Positions 1 to 8,287 of a DNA stretch of 64,000 nt are shown one piece after another; the stretch's first letter is position 1; each line of letters opens with the position of its first letter. The DNA comes from Streptomyces spirodelae (GTDB lineage Bacteria; Actinomycetota; Actinomycetes; Streptomycetales; Streptomycetaceae). The stretch is from contig NZ_JAFFZN010000004.1 of NCBI RefSeq assembly GCF_017676385.1, positions 186,001-250,000 of the forward strand, given 5' to 3'. A program made the translations under genes and the position numbers. The notes beneath the pieces were generated by a model that saw only the letters and a program-made list of their open reading frames with translations, searched no databases and was not told where the DNA came from.

Positions 1-1
1 C

Positions 2-1555
2 GCCGAGCGCGTGGCCGCGCATCTGCGGTCGTGGTGGGCGGCCAACCCGCCGCTGCGCGGCGTCCACTGGATCAGCGGCATCGAGCTGGGCATCCGGCTG
101 CTGTCCTGGGTGTGGATCCGCCGGCTGCTCGACGGCTGGCCGGGCGCGGCCGCTCTGTTCGAGAGCAACCCGGTGGCGCTGGAGCAGATCTGGCACCACC
201 AGCGCTGGCTGGCCGCCTTCCCCAGCCGCGGCTCCTCGGCGAACAACCACGTCATCGCCGAGGCCGCCGGACAGTTCGCCGCATCCTGCGCGTTCGGCTG
301 GTTCCCCTCCTCGGCGCGCCGGCGGGCCGACGCGCTGCGGTCGCTCGACCGGCATCTGCGCGGCAACACCTTCCTCTCCGGCCTCAACCGTGAGCTCGCC
401 ACCGAGTACCACGGTCTGGTGCTGGAGCTCGGCCTGGCCGCTGTGGCCGAGGCGGACGCCGCGGGCGTATCGGTGCCCGCGACGGTCCGGCTGGTGCTGC
501 TGCGGATGACCGACGCGCTCGCGGCCGTCGTGGACAGTCACCTGCGGCCGCCGCGCCAGGGCGACGCGGACGACGGGCACGGTCTGGTCCTGGACGGCGC
601 CGGCACCGACCGCTGGGCCTCCCTGCTGGCCACCGGGCACGCCGTCTTCGGCCGGCTCGCCTGGTGGCCGGAGGTGACCGGCACCGATGTGCGCACCCCG
701 CTGCTGGCCGCGCTCATCCGGCCGTACGCGGAGGAGCGGACCCCACCGGCCGTGTCCCGCCCGGCAAGCAGGCCGGCCCACTTCGCCGACGCGGGGCTCA
801 CCATCCTGCGCGGCCCGGGAGAGATCTGGTGCCGCTGCGACGGGGGCCCGCACGGGTTCCTGGCCATCGCCGCACATGCCCACGCGGACGCGCTGTCGGT
901 GGAGGTACGGCACGACGGGGTCGATGTGCTCGCCGACCCGGGGACGTACTGCTACCACGGGCAGCCCGAGTGGCGGCGGTACTTCCGCTCGACCCTCGCC
1001 CACAACACCCTGCAGCTGGACGACGGCGACCAGTCCGTCTCGGGCGGCCCGTTCCTGTGGACCCGGCATGCCAGGAGCCGTGTGCTGGCCGTGGACATCT
1101 CCGACCCGAGTGTGGCCCGCTGGTGTGCCGAGCACGACGGCTACCAGCCCTCCGTACACCGCCGCCGGGTGGAGTTGGCCGCCGCGAGCCAGGAGCTGCG
1201 AGTGGTCGACGAGGTCCGCGGGCAGTACAGCTCGCGCAGGGCCGTGCGCCTGGCGTTCCACCTCGGCCCCGCGATCACCGCGGACCTGGTGGGGAACCGA
1301 GCGGAGCTCAGCTGGACCCGGGACGGCGAGGAGCGCTCCGCGGTGCTCGACCTGCCAGGTCAGCTGTCCTGGCGGGCGCATCGCGGCGAGACCGACCCTT
1401 CCCCATGCCCTTCGAGCAGGGAATACCCCATGCTGGGCTGGTACTCAGCCGGCTTCGGGCGCAAGGAACCAGCCACCACGCTGGTCGGTACCGGCTTCGC
1501 CGACGGCGGTGTGCAGTCGGGGGAGTTCGTCACCGTACTCGGGTTCCGCGGCTAG
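2..1555 (+). CDS. Heparinase II/III-family protein, 5' end outside window
   Basis: The frame is open from base 2, so the visible 514 residues (from a GTG at 11) are probably a partial protein; family members are usually 600-700 residues. The N-terminal half looks like an alpha-helical toroid (repeated W/L/H-rich helices). The C-terminal half is a beta-sandwich heparinase domain, with HAHADALSVEV near residue 290 followed by DPGTY and LAHNTLQLDG-like signatures. Such enzymes cleave uronate-containing polysaccharides by beta-elimination or act in alginate and exopolysaccharide loci. Being first of a packed glycan operon, it probably trims or processes the polymer made by the downstream genes. 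A short palindromic repeat (about 1395-1432) contributes residues near 460-475. The substrate cannot be read from sequence. Confidence 0.8.
   Translation, partial: AERVAAHLRSWWAANPPLRGVHWISGIELGIRLLSWVWIRRLLDGWPGAAALFESNPVALEQIWHHQRWLAAFPSRGSSANNHVIAEAAGQFAASCAFGWFPSSARRRADALRSLDRHLRGNTFLSGLNRELATEYHGLVLELGLAAVAEADAAGVSVPATVRLVLLRMTDALAAVVDSHLRPPRQGDADDGHGLVLDGAGTDRWASLLATGHAVFGRLAWWPEVTGTDVRTPLLAALIRPYAEERTPPAVSRPASRPAHFADAGLTILRGPGEIWCRCDGGPHGFLAIAAHAHADALSVEVRHDGVDVLADPGTYCYHGQPEWRRYFRSTLAHNTLQLDDGDQSVSGGPFLWTRHARSRVLAVDISDPSVARWCAEHDGYQPSVHRRRVELAAASQELRVVDEVRGQYSSRRAVRLAFHLGPAITADLVGNRAELSWTRDGEERSAVLDLPGQLSWRAHRGETDPSPCPSSREYPMLGWYSAGFGRKEPATTLVGTGFADGGVQSGEFVTVLGFRG
1395..1432 (+). repeat. 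Short GC-rich palindromic repeat, copy 1, inside CDS
   Basis: This stretch contains TTCGAGCAGGGAATACCCC. It resembles the 3' part of copy 3 (15390-15425: CGAGCAGGGGAGACCCC) and the reverse complement of copy 2 (6341-6407). It is translated in frame inside the heparinase-like gene (residues TDPSPCPSSREYP). Similar CGAGCAGGGGGGACCCC-type elements are, from memory, scattered widely in Streptomyces genomes. Confidence 0.5.
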
Positions 1556-1564
1556 GGAGGACGG

Positions 1565-3097
1565 GTGGGGACCAAGAGGCGGAAGAGGGCGTTACCGGTC
1601 GCGGTGGCGGTGCTGGCCCTGCTGGCTGCGACCGGTTGTGTGAGCACGCCGGGCGCCCCGGCGGAGCCGACCGACGCGCCCTCCGCATCCGCGGCCAGGT
1701 CCGTGGCCCGGGTGTGCGCCAAGCCTGTCGGCGGGCCGTCGAAGGCACCGGCGGGAGCGGTCCCGGTCGATCCCGCGGTGGTCGGTGACCTGGCGGCGAG
1801 GACCCGGAGCAGCCCTGCGAACACCACCTTCTGGCTGCGGCCGGGCAAGCACAGGCTCGAACCGGAACGGCACGCCCAGGTCGTCCCCAAGAAGGGGAAC
1901 AGGTACCTCGGCGCGCCAGGCGCGGTGCTCGACGGCCGGAAGACCAACCAGTACGCGTTCGGCGGCAGCGCCCGCGACGTCACCATTCGCCACCTGACGG
2001 TGCAGGGTTTCGTCGCACCGCACGACGAGGGCGTGGTCAACCACGACTCGGCCGACGGATGGGTGATCGAGCACGCCAAGATCCAGTACAACTCGGGCGC
2101 CGGACTGATGGCCGGTGCCCGCCAGCGGGTCCGCGCCAACTGTCTGCGCGGCAACGGGCAGTACGGCATGAACGCGTACCAGGCCGCCGGCCGGATCAGC
2201 GACCTGGTCGTCGAGGGCAACGAGATCGTGGCCAACAACAAGGACGACTGGGAACGGCGGCGGCCGGGCTGCGGCTGCACCGGAGGCGTCAAGTTCTGGT
2301 CCGTCGACGGCGCCGACGTGAGCGGCAACTGGGTGCACGACAACCGCGGCGCCGGGCTGTGGGCGGACACCAACAACAACGACTTCCGCATCGAGGACAA
2401 CGTGCTGGAGGCCAACGACGGGGCCGCGCTGATCTACGAGACCAGCTACAACGCGGTCATCCGGAAGAACACCATCAGGCGGAACAACTGGGTCGAGGGC
2501 CGCAAGTACGCCGACCGCGACGACGGCTTCCCGTTCGCGACCGTCTACCTGTCCGAGGCCGGCGGCGAACCACGGATCAAGGCCCGCACGGACAAGATCG
2601 AGATCTACCGGAACGTGCTGGAGAACAACTGGAACGGGATCACCCTGTGGGAGAACGCCGACCGGTTCTGCAACAGCCCGGCCAACACCTCCTCCGGCGC
2701 CTGCACACTGCTGGTGAAGGACACGGACCGCTGCACGCGGCCGGCGATCGCCGCAGCACCCCTCTACACCGACTGCCGGTGGAAGACCCAGCGGGTGGAC
2801 ATCCACGACAACCGCTTCGTGCTGGACACCTCCGTCGTCGGGTGCACGGTCAAGTGCGACCGCATGGCGCTGCTGGCCAACTACGGCACCTACCCGGACT
2901 GGTCGCCGTACCAGGGTGAACGGGTGGCGGAGGCGATCACCCGCAAGCAGCACAACCGCTGGCACGACAACGTCTACCTCGGACCGTGGCATTTCGTCGC
3001 CCACGACCCGAGCCGGGTGCTCGACCCCGGCCAGTGGCAGAGCACGCCGTACAAGCAGGACGCGGGCAGCACCTTCCAGCCACAGGACGGTGGTTGA
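1565..3097 (+). CDS. Right-handed parallel beta-helix lipoprotein
   Basis: A 510-residue protein. The N-terminus is KRRKR, a hydrophobic stretch and a lipobox LAATG-C25, so it should be lipid-anchored outside the membrane. The body repeats short N/D-rich rungs (for example IEDNVLEANDGA and VIRKNTIRRNN) typical of pectate-lyase-like beta-helices (PF13229-type), which bind or cleave polysaccharides. The GTG start lies 9 bp after the previous stop behind a GGGAGG ribosome site; a later GTG would lose the positive n-region. Codon 10 is TTA (1592-1594), the rare leucine codon read by the bldA tRNA in Streptomyces. The context suggests a polymer-modifying lyase or epimerase; the reaction is unknown. 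Confidence 0.8.
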   Translation: MGTKRRKRALPVAVAVLALLAATGCVSTPGAPAEPTDAPSASAARSVARVCAKPVGGPSKAPAGAVPVDPAVVGDLAARTRSSPANTTFWLRPGKHRLEPERHAQVVPKKGNRYLGAPGAVLDGRKTNQYAFGGSARDVTIRHLTVQGFVAPHDEGVVNHDSADGWVIEHAKIQYNSGAGLMAGARQRVRANCLRGNGQYGMNAYQAAGRISDLVVEGNEIVANNKDDWERRRPGCGCTGGVKFWSVDGADVSGNWVHDNRGAGLWADTNNNDFRIEDNVLEANDGAALIYETSYNAVIRKNTIRRNNWVEGRKYADRDDGFPFATVYLSEAGGEPRIKARTDKIEIYRNVLENNWNGITLWENADRFCNSPANTSSGACTLLVKDTDRCTRPAIAAAPLYTDCRWKTQRVDIHDNRFVLDTSVVGCTVKCDRMALLANYGTYPDWSPYQGERVAEAITRKQHNRWHDNVYLGPWHFVAHDPSRVLDPGQWQSTPYKQDAGSTFQPQDGG

Positions 3098-3098
3098 G

Positions 3099-4331
3099 AT
3101 GGGCGGGGACACGCCGAAGACCGTCGGGATCGTCTGGGGGTTGCTGGTCCTCAACACGCTCGGCTCCGCCGGGGCGAAGACCATCGTCCCACTGCCCCGC
3201 TCCCTCATCCAGCTGGTCACCATGGGCGCGCTGGTCGCCGCGTTCGCGCTGGCGCTCGCGCTCAATCTCCGGCTGCGTATCCGAGCCAGCGCCTTCCTGC
3301 TGCTGCTCACCCTGCTGCTGGTGCCGAGCGTGATCTCCAGCGCGTACCTGGAGTCCGGGTTCGGCGCGCTGTTCCGCTGCGCCCGGCTGGCCCTCTTCAT
3401 CGGCACACTGTGGCTGCTCAGCCGCTGGTGGGACGGCAGCACGACGTTCGTCAGGCACCACATCCGGATGTACTTCCTAGTGCTCGGGTCGGTGGCAGCG
3501 GGTGCGGTCATCTCGCCGGGCGCGGCCATGCCCGAGCTCTACGGCGGGCGGCTGGTCGGCGCGTTGTGGCCGCTCACCCCGCCGCAGATCGGACAGTACG
3601 CCGCGGTGATCACCGGGCTCACCGCGCTGCTCGTACTGGGCCGCCGGGCCGACCGGGCAGGCGCGGCGGTGATCATCGTGCCGTCACTCGTCCTGCTCGC
3701 GTTGACCCACACCCGGACGGCCACACTCGGACTGCTCATCGGGCTGACGCTGGCAATCGGCTCCCTCTTGATGACCAGTACCGCGGCGCGCCGGTTCTTC
3801 GGCTGGACCGTGCTGTGCGCCGCGGTGACCGCGGTGGTATTCGGCCCCGCGCTGCAGTCCTGGTTCCTGCGCGGACAGAGCCAGGAGAACTTCACCAGCC
3901 TCACCGGCCGCGCCAAGGTCTGGGACGCCCTGCTCGCAGCGCCCCGGACCACCGTGGAGAAGCTGTTCGGTGTGGGCCTGGGCGACAAGTCGTTCGACGG
4001 GCTGCCGATCGACAACAGCTGGCTGGCCGTCTACCACGAGCAGGGCCTGACCGGCGTCACCTTCGTGGCGGCGCTCGTCATCGTGCTGGGCGGCGTCGCG
4101 CTGCTGCGGCCACCGTCGCTGTCGAGGGCCTGCGCGATCTTCCTGATCAGCTACTGCGCGATCGCCTCGTACACCGAGGCCGGACTGGGCGACGCCTCAC
4201 CGTATCTGCTGCATCTGGCCGTCGCCGCCTCGCTGCTGGCGGCACCCGCCGCGGCACCGCCCCCCTCGGCGCCGCCCGGAACCCCTCGACGACATGTCCC
4301 GCGACGGGCACAGGACCGGGAGGCGACGTGA
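3099..4331 (+). CDS. O-antigen ligase/polymerase-like membrane protein
   Basis: A 410-residue polytopic membrane protein with about ten hydrophobic segments and a long extracytoplasmic loop (around residues 260-310) ending in DNSWLAVYHEQG. The layout is that of Wzy/WaaL-type proteins (PF04932), which polymerise or ligate lipid-linked glycan units outside the membrane. The ATG at 3099 lies 1 bp after the stop of the beta-helix gene (TGAGATG) and gives the expected length; the frame extends further upstream only as an overlap. The stop overlaps the next gene's GTG (GTGA). Together with the flippase at 10665 it suggests Wzx/Wzy-like assembly. Assignment to the superfamily is firm; polymerase versus ligase is not. 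Confidence 0.78.
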   Translation: MGGDTPKTVGIVWGLLVLNTLGSAGAKTIVPLPRSLIQLVTMGALVAAFALALALNLRLRIRASAFLLLLTLLLVPSVISSAYLESGFGALFRCARLALFIGTLWLLSRWWDGSTTFVRHHIRMYFLVLGSVAAGAVISPGAAMPELYGGRLVGALWPLTPPQIGQYAAVITGLTALLVLGRRADRAGAAVIIVPSLVLLALTHTRTATLGLLIGLTLAIGSLLMTSTAARRFFGWTVLCAAVTAVVFGPALQSWFLRGQSQENFTSLTGRAKVWDALLAAPRTTVEKLFGVGLGDKSFDGLPIDNSWLAVYHEQGLTGVTFVAALVIVLGGVALLRPPSLSRACAIFLISYCAIASYTEAGLGDASPYLLHLAVAASLLAAPAAAPPPSAPPGTPRRHVPRRAQDREAT

Positions 4332-5542
4332 GCATGCACGTCCTCGTGGTGCACAACCGCTACGCCTCGGCGCAGCCGAGCGGCGAGAACAAGGTCGTCG
4401 ACCAGGAGGTGGGGCTGCTGCGCGCGGCCGGCCACCGGGTCGAGGTGTTCGAACGGCGCAGCGACGACATCGCAGCGCGGTCCCTGCTGAGCAAGGCCGC
4501 GGTGCCGCTGCTGGTGCCGTGGAACCCGGCGGTCCGCACCGAGCTCGCCGCCCGGCTGCGCACCTCGCGCCCTGACGTGGTGCACGTCCACAACGTCTTC
4601 CCGCTCCTGTCACCCGCGGTGCTGGCCGCCTGCGCCGACGCCGGCGTGCCCGCCGTCGCCACGCTGCACAACTACACCCAGATCTGCCCACCCGGCACCC
4701 TGCAGCGGGACGGCCACCCGTGCACCGAGTGCGTCGGCTCGGCACCACTGCCCGCCGTCCGGCACGGCTGCTACCGGAACTCCCGCCTCGCGACGGTGCC
4801 GCTCGCCGTCAGCCTGTCGGTCAACCGGCGGCGGTGGTGGTCAGGAGTGGAGCGGTTCCTGTGCATCTCCGCGGCGCAGCGCGACGTCCTGGTGCGGTCC
4901 GGCATGCCACCCGAGCGGCTGACGGTCAAGCACAACTTCGTGGCCGACCCGGACGAGCGCCGAGCGGGCGCCGGCGAGCACCTGCTCTACCTCGGCCGGC
5001 TCGCGGAGGTCAAGGGCGTGCGGCTGCTCATGGCCGCGTGGGACCGGATCGCCGCGGAAGGCGGTGTCGGCGTACCGCTCGTGATCGCCGGCGCGGGGCC
5101 ACTGGAGCAGGAGGTGACGGCCTGGGCTGCGGGCCGGGACGACGTGCGGTACGCCGGACTGTACGACCCGGCCGAGTGCCGGCAGGCCATCGCGCGGTCG
5201 GTCGCCGTGGTGGCGCCCTCGACGTGGCTGGAGGCGTTCGGCCTGGTGGTCGTGGAGGCCATGGCGGCCGGGGTCCCGGCGGTCGCCGCCGGTCACGGCG
5301 CCTTCACCGAACTCGTCGAGGACGGACTGACCGGGCTGCTCCACCGCCCGGGTGAGCCCGCCTCGCTCGCGGCGTGCCTGCGCCGTGTCACGGCCGGGCC
5401 GGCCCGCAACCGGGAGATGGGCCAGGCGGCCCGGCGCCGTTACGAGCAGGGTTTCAGCCCTGCCGTCGGCCTCCAGCGCCTGGTGGAGGAGTACCGCACC
5501 GCGATCGCGGGTCGGACGGAACCAATGGGGGGAAGTAGATGA
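4328..5542 (+). CDS. Glycosyltransferase family 4
   Basis: A 404-residue GT-B fold glycosyltransferase. The N-terminal Rossmann domain begins MHVLVVHNRY with a GENKVVDQEV loop. A cysteine-rich segment (CPPG...CTEC...HGCY, about residues 120-145) is typical of a GT4 subgroup. The C-terminal nucleotide-sugar domain has LYLGRLAEVKG and the EX7E motif in EAFGLVVVEAMAAGVP. It should transfer a sugar from a nucleotide donor to the growing lipid-linked glycan at the cytoplasmic face. The start is GTG 4328, overlapping the previous stop; an ATG two codons later is possible. The stop overlaps the methyltransferase ATG. Donor and acceptor are unknown. Confidence 0.88.
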   Translation: MSMHVLVVHNRYASAQPSGENKVVDQEVGLLRAAGHRVEVFERRSDDIAARSLLSKAAVPLLVPWNPAVRTELAARLRTSRPDVVHVHNVFPLLSPAVLAACADAGVPAVATLHNYTQICPPGTLQRDGHPCTECVGSAPLPAVRHGCYRNSRLATVPLAVSLSVNRRRWWSGVERFLCISAAQRDVLVRSGMPPERLTVKHNFVADPDERRAGAGEHLLYLGRLAEVKGVRLLMAAWDRIAAEGGVGVPLVIAGAGPLEQEVTAWAAGRDDVRYAGLYDPAECRQAIARSVAVVAPSTWLEAFGLVVVEAMAAGVPAVAAGHGAFTELVEDGLTGLLHRPGEPASLAACLRRVTAGPARNREMGQAARRRYEQGFSPAVGLQRLVEEYRTAIAGRTEPMGGSR

Positions 5543-6849
5543 CACGATGCCGACTCTGCGGCTCGGAAGCGATGGCGAGCGTCGTCGACCTCGGGGCGAC
5601 GCCACCATGTGAGAGCTTTCTCGCCGCGGACCGACTGGACGAGCCGGAGCCGGCGTACCCGCTGCACCTGCGGGTGTGCACCGACTGCTGGCTGGCGCAG
5701 CTCCCGCCGCTGATCACGCCGGAGGAGACGTTCAAGGAGTACGCGTACTTCTCCTCGTACTCCACCTCCTGGGTGGAGCACGCGCGCACGTTCGTCGCCG
5801 AAGCCGTACAACGTCTGGGTCTCGACTCCGAGGACAAGGACGCCTTCGTGGTCGAGGTCGCCAGCAATGACGGGTACCTGCTCAGGCACATGGTGGACCG
5901 GGGGATCCGCTGCCTGGGCATCGAGCCGTCGGAAAACGTCGGCGCCGCGGCGCGGGAGGCGGGTGTACCCACGCTCACGCAGTTCCTGGACCCGGCCACC
6001 GGCTCGCACGTCCGCGCCGAGCACGGCCCGGCGGATCTGGTCGTGGCCAACAACGTGTACGCGCACATCCCCGACGTGGTCGGGTTCACCCGGGGACTGC
6101 GCGCCCTGGTCGCCGACGACGGCTGGGTCTCCATCGAGGTGCAGCACCTGCTGACGCTGATCGAGGAGAACCAGTACGACACGATCTACCACGAGCACTT
6201 CCAGTACTACACGGTCGCCTCAGCGAGCCGCGCGCTGGCCGGCGGCGGGCTCGCGCTCGTGGACGTCGAACTGCTGCCCACGCACGGCGGCTCCCTCCGG
6301 CTGTGGGCCCGGCCGACCGAGGCGACGGGAGAGCCGGCCAATGGGATGTCCCCTGCTCTGGGGGCACATCCCGGCCGAAGGCTGGGGGAGGAGCCGAGAG
6401 CTCGGGGAAGGGTGGCCGACGTCCTGGCCCGGGAGAAGGCTGCCGGGCTGCAGGAGCTGTCCGGGTACACCGAGTTCTCAGCGCGGGTGGCCAAGGTGCG
6501 CCGGGACCTCCTCAAGTTCCTCATCGAGGCAGCCGAGCGCGGTGAGACAGTCGTCGGTTACGGCGCCCCGGGCAAGGGCAACACCCTGCTCAACCACTGC
6601 GGCATCCGGCCCGACCTGCTCCCGTACACGGTCGACCGCAACCCCTACAAGCACGGCAGGTTCACCCCGGGCACCCGTATCCCGATCCTGCCGCCCGAGC
6701 AGTTGGCCGCCGACAGGCCGGACCACGTCCTCGTCCTCCCGTGGAACCTGCGGGCGGAGCTGGTCGAGCAGCTGTCCTTCGTGGGCGACTGGGGCGGTCG
6801 GCTGGTCTTTCCCATTCCGGAACTGAGCATCGTCGAGGTCAAGCCATGA
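5539..6849 (+). CDS. Sugar C-methyltransferase (zinc-binding, SAM-dependent)
   Basis: A 436-residue enzyme of the NovU/TylC3-like class. It has an N-terminal zinc-binding domain (C4, C7, C47, C50), a SAM Rossmann domain (VVEVASNDGYLL near residue 110, YHEHFQYYT near 220) and a C-terminal C-methyltransferase domain (VVGYGAPGKGNTLLN). These enzymes add a methyl branch to a 4-keto sugar nucleotide, next to a 3,5-epimerase and aminotransferases, as here. It overlaps both neighbours by 4 bp. Residues about 268-290 are an in-frame insertion derived from a palindromic repeat (6341-6407), absent from family members I know; whether it hurts folding is unclear. Expected substrate: an NDP-4-keto-6-deoxyhexose. 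Confidence 0.85.
   Translation: MTRCRLCGSEAMASVVDLGATPPCESFLAADRLDEPEPAYPLHLRVCTDCWLAQLPPLITPEETFKEYAYFSSYSTSWVEHARTFVAEAVQRLGLDSEDKDAFVVEVASNDGYLLRHMVDRGIRCLGIEPSENVGAAAREAGVPTLTQFLDPATGSHVRAEHGPADLVVANNVYAHIPDVVGFTRGLRALVADDGWVSIEVQHLLTLIEENQYDTIYHEHFQYYTVASASRALAGGGLALVDVELLPTHGGSLRLWARPTEATGEPANGMSPALGAHPGRRLGEEPRARGRVADVLAREKAAGLQELSGYTEFSARVAKVRRDLLKFLIEAAERGETVVGYGAPGKGNTLLNHCGIRPDLLPYTVDRNPYKHGRFTPGTRIPILPPEQLAADRPDHVLVLPWNLRAELVEQLSFVGDWGGRLVFPIPELSIVEVKP
6341..6407 (-). repeat. Short palindromic repeat, copy 2, inserted in frame
   Basis: About 66 bp, read on the minus strand as TTCCCCGAGCTCTCGGC, then GCCTTCGGCCGG, then GAGCAGGGGACATCCC. It contains internal hairpins (GAGAGCTC, CCGGCCGAAGG). 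It adds about 22 residues (MSPALGAHPGRRLGEEP and following) to the C-methyltransferase without changing frame. Its ends match copies 1 and 3, so this is a small mobile or REP-like element rather than random sequence. Confidence 0.6.
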
Positions 6850-7640
6850 AGGTCGTACTGTTCTGCGGCGGTTATGGGCTGCGGATGCGCAGCGGAGCCT
6901 CCGACGACATCCCCAAGCCGATGGCGATGGTCGGCCCGCGGCCGCTGATCTGGCACGTCATGCGCTACTACGCGCACTTCGGGCACACGGAGTTCATCCT
7001 GTGCCTCGGCTACGGGGCCCACCACATCAAGAACTTCTTCCTCAACTACGAGGAGACGACGTCCAACGACTTCGTGCTGCGCGCCGGGCGGACCGAGCTG
7101 CTGTCCACCGACATCTCGGACTGGACGATCACGTTCGCGCAGACCGGCATCGAGTCACCGATCGGGGAGCGGCTGCGCCGGGTGCGGCACCACCTGGACG
7201 GCGACGAGATGTTCCTCGCCAACTACGCCGACGTACTCACCGACGCCCCGCTGCCGGAGATGATCGAGCGGTTCGCCCGGCGCGACGCGGGCGCGTCGAT
7301 GATGGTCGTGCCGCCGCAGTCCTCGTTCCACTGCGTGGAGCTGGGCGAGGGCGGGCTGGTGGGGGGCATCACCGCAGTGAGTGAACTGCCGCTGTGGGAG
7401 AACGGCGGCTACTTCGTACTCCGCCAGGAGGTCTTCGACCACATACCGGAGAACGGGGACCTGGTCGCCGACGGATGCGCCCGACTGGCCAAGCGCGGCC
7501 GGCTGGTGGCGTATCAGCACCGCGGCTTCTGGAAGCCGACCGACACCGTGAAGGAGCGGGCCGCGCTCGACGCCGCCTACGCCCGGGGCGAGCGACCGTG
7601 GGCCGTGTGGGAACAGGACGAAGCGGGGGTGAGCGCGTGA
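6846..7640 (+). CDS. Sugar-1-phosphate cytidylyltransferase-like nucleotidyltransferase
   Basis: A 264-residue NTP-transferase beginning MKVVLFCGGYGLRMR and followed by PKPMAMVGPRPL. This is the nucleotide-binding and catalytic signature of glucose-1-phosphate cytidylyltransferase (RfbF/DdhA) and related enzymes. ANYADVLTD carries the metal-binding Asp near residue 125, and GFWKPTDTVKE is close to the conserved GFWQPMDTLRD of RfbF. Expected reaction: sugar-1-phosphate plus NTP (likely CTP) to NDP-sugar and pyrophosphate. ATG 6846 overlaps the methyltransferase stop (ATGA). No CDP-glucose 4,6-dehydratase is visible in the window, so the NDP-sugar must be dehydrated by an enzyme encoded to the left or elsewhere. 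Confidence 0.82.
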   Translation: MKVVLFCGGYGLRMRSGASDDIPKPMAMVGPRPLIWHVMRYYAHFGHTEFILCLGYGAHHIKNFFLNYEETTSNDFVLRAGRTELLSTDISDWTITFAQTGIESPIGERLRRVRHHLDGDEMFLANYADVLTDAPLPEMIERFARRDAGASMMVVPPQSSFHCVELGEGGLVGGITAVSELPLWENGGYFVLRQEVFDHIPENGDLVADGCARLAKRGRLVAYQHRGFWKPTDTVKERAALDAAYARGERPWAVWEQDEAGVSA

Positions 7641-8284
7641 TCCGCCTCGGGGCCGGGTCCCTGGACCGGATCGTCGCGGTGGGCGCGCACTGCGACGACA
7701 TCGCCATCGGCGCCGGCGGCACACTGCTGACGCTGTGCCACGCGCGGCCGGGCATCCGCGTCGACGCGCTGGTGCTCTCCGGCGGCGGCAGCGAGCGGGA
7801 GCAGGAGGAGCAGACCGCGCTCACCGCCTTCTGCCCGGGCGCCGACCTGCGGCTGACCGTGCACAAGCTGCCGGACGGCCAACTGCCCGCACACTGGGAG
7901 GAGGCCAAGGTCGCGGTCGAGGAGCTGCGCGCACGCACCGAGCCGAATCTCGTACTGGCGCCGCGCACCGAGGACGCGCACCAGGACCACCGCGCCCTGG
8001 CGAAGCTGATACCCACCGCCTTCCGCGACCACCTCGTGCTCGGCTACGAGATCGTCAAATGGGACGGCGACCTCGGCCGTCCAACGGCGTATCAGCCGCT
8101 GTCACCTCAGCTCGCCGAAGAGAAGGTGCGGCTGCTGCAGGAGCACTACCCCTCGCAGCGGCACCGGCCCTGGTACGACCGCGAGGCATTCCTCGGTCTC
8201 GCGCGCATCCGCGGCATCGAATGCCACGAGCGCTACGCCGAGGCGTTCGCCGTCACCAAACTCACTCTCAACCTGGGGGAATGA
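7637..8284 (+). CDS. PIG-L family N-deacetylase
   Basis: A 215-residue LmbE/PIG-L fold protein. The zinc site is visible as AH18-C-D20-D21 (the usual AHPDD with Cys for Pro) and H115-QD-H118. The family removes an acetyl group from N-acetylated sugars (GlcNAc-PI, mycothiol and glycopeptide precursors). Its place among amino-sugar genes suggests it deacetylates a sugar nucleotide or lipid-linked N-acetyl sugar. GTG 7637 overlaps the previous TGA. It is short, with no signal peptide, so cytoplasmic. Confidence 0.87.
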   Translation: MIRLGAGSLDRIVAVGAHCDDIAIGAGGTLLTLCHARPGIRVDALVLSGGGSEREQEEQTALTAFCPGADLRLTVHKLPDGQLPAHWEEAKVAVEELRARTEPNLVLAPRTEDAHQDHRALAKLIPTAFRDHLVLGYEIVKWDGDLGRPTAYQPLSPQLAEEKVRLLQEHYPSQRHRPWYDREAFLGLARIRGIECHERYAEAFAVTKLTLNLGE

Positions 8285-8287
8285 ACC

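Noticed and set aside
1592..3529. Long minus-strand open frame (645 codons) opposite the beta-helix and Wzy-like genes
   Set aside because: It mirrors the GC-rich third codon positions of the plus-strand genes, has R/P/G/V-rich low-complexity translation and no recognisable domain.
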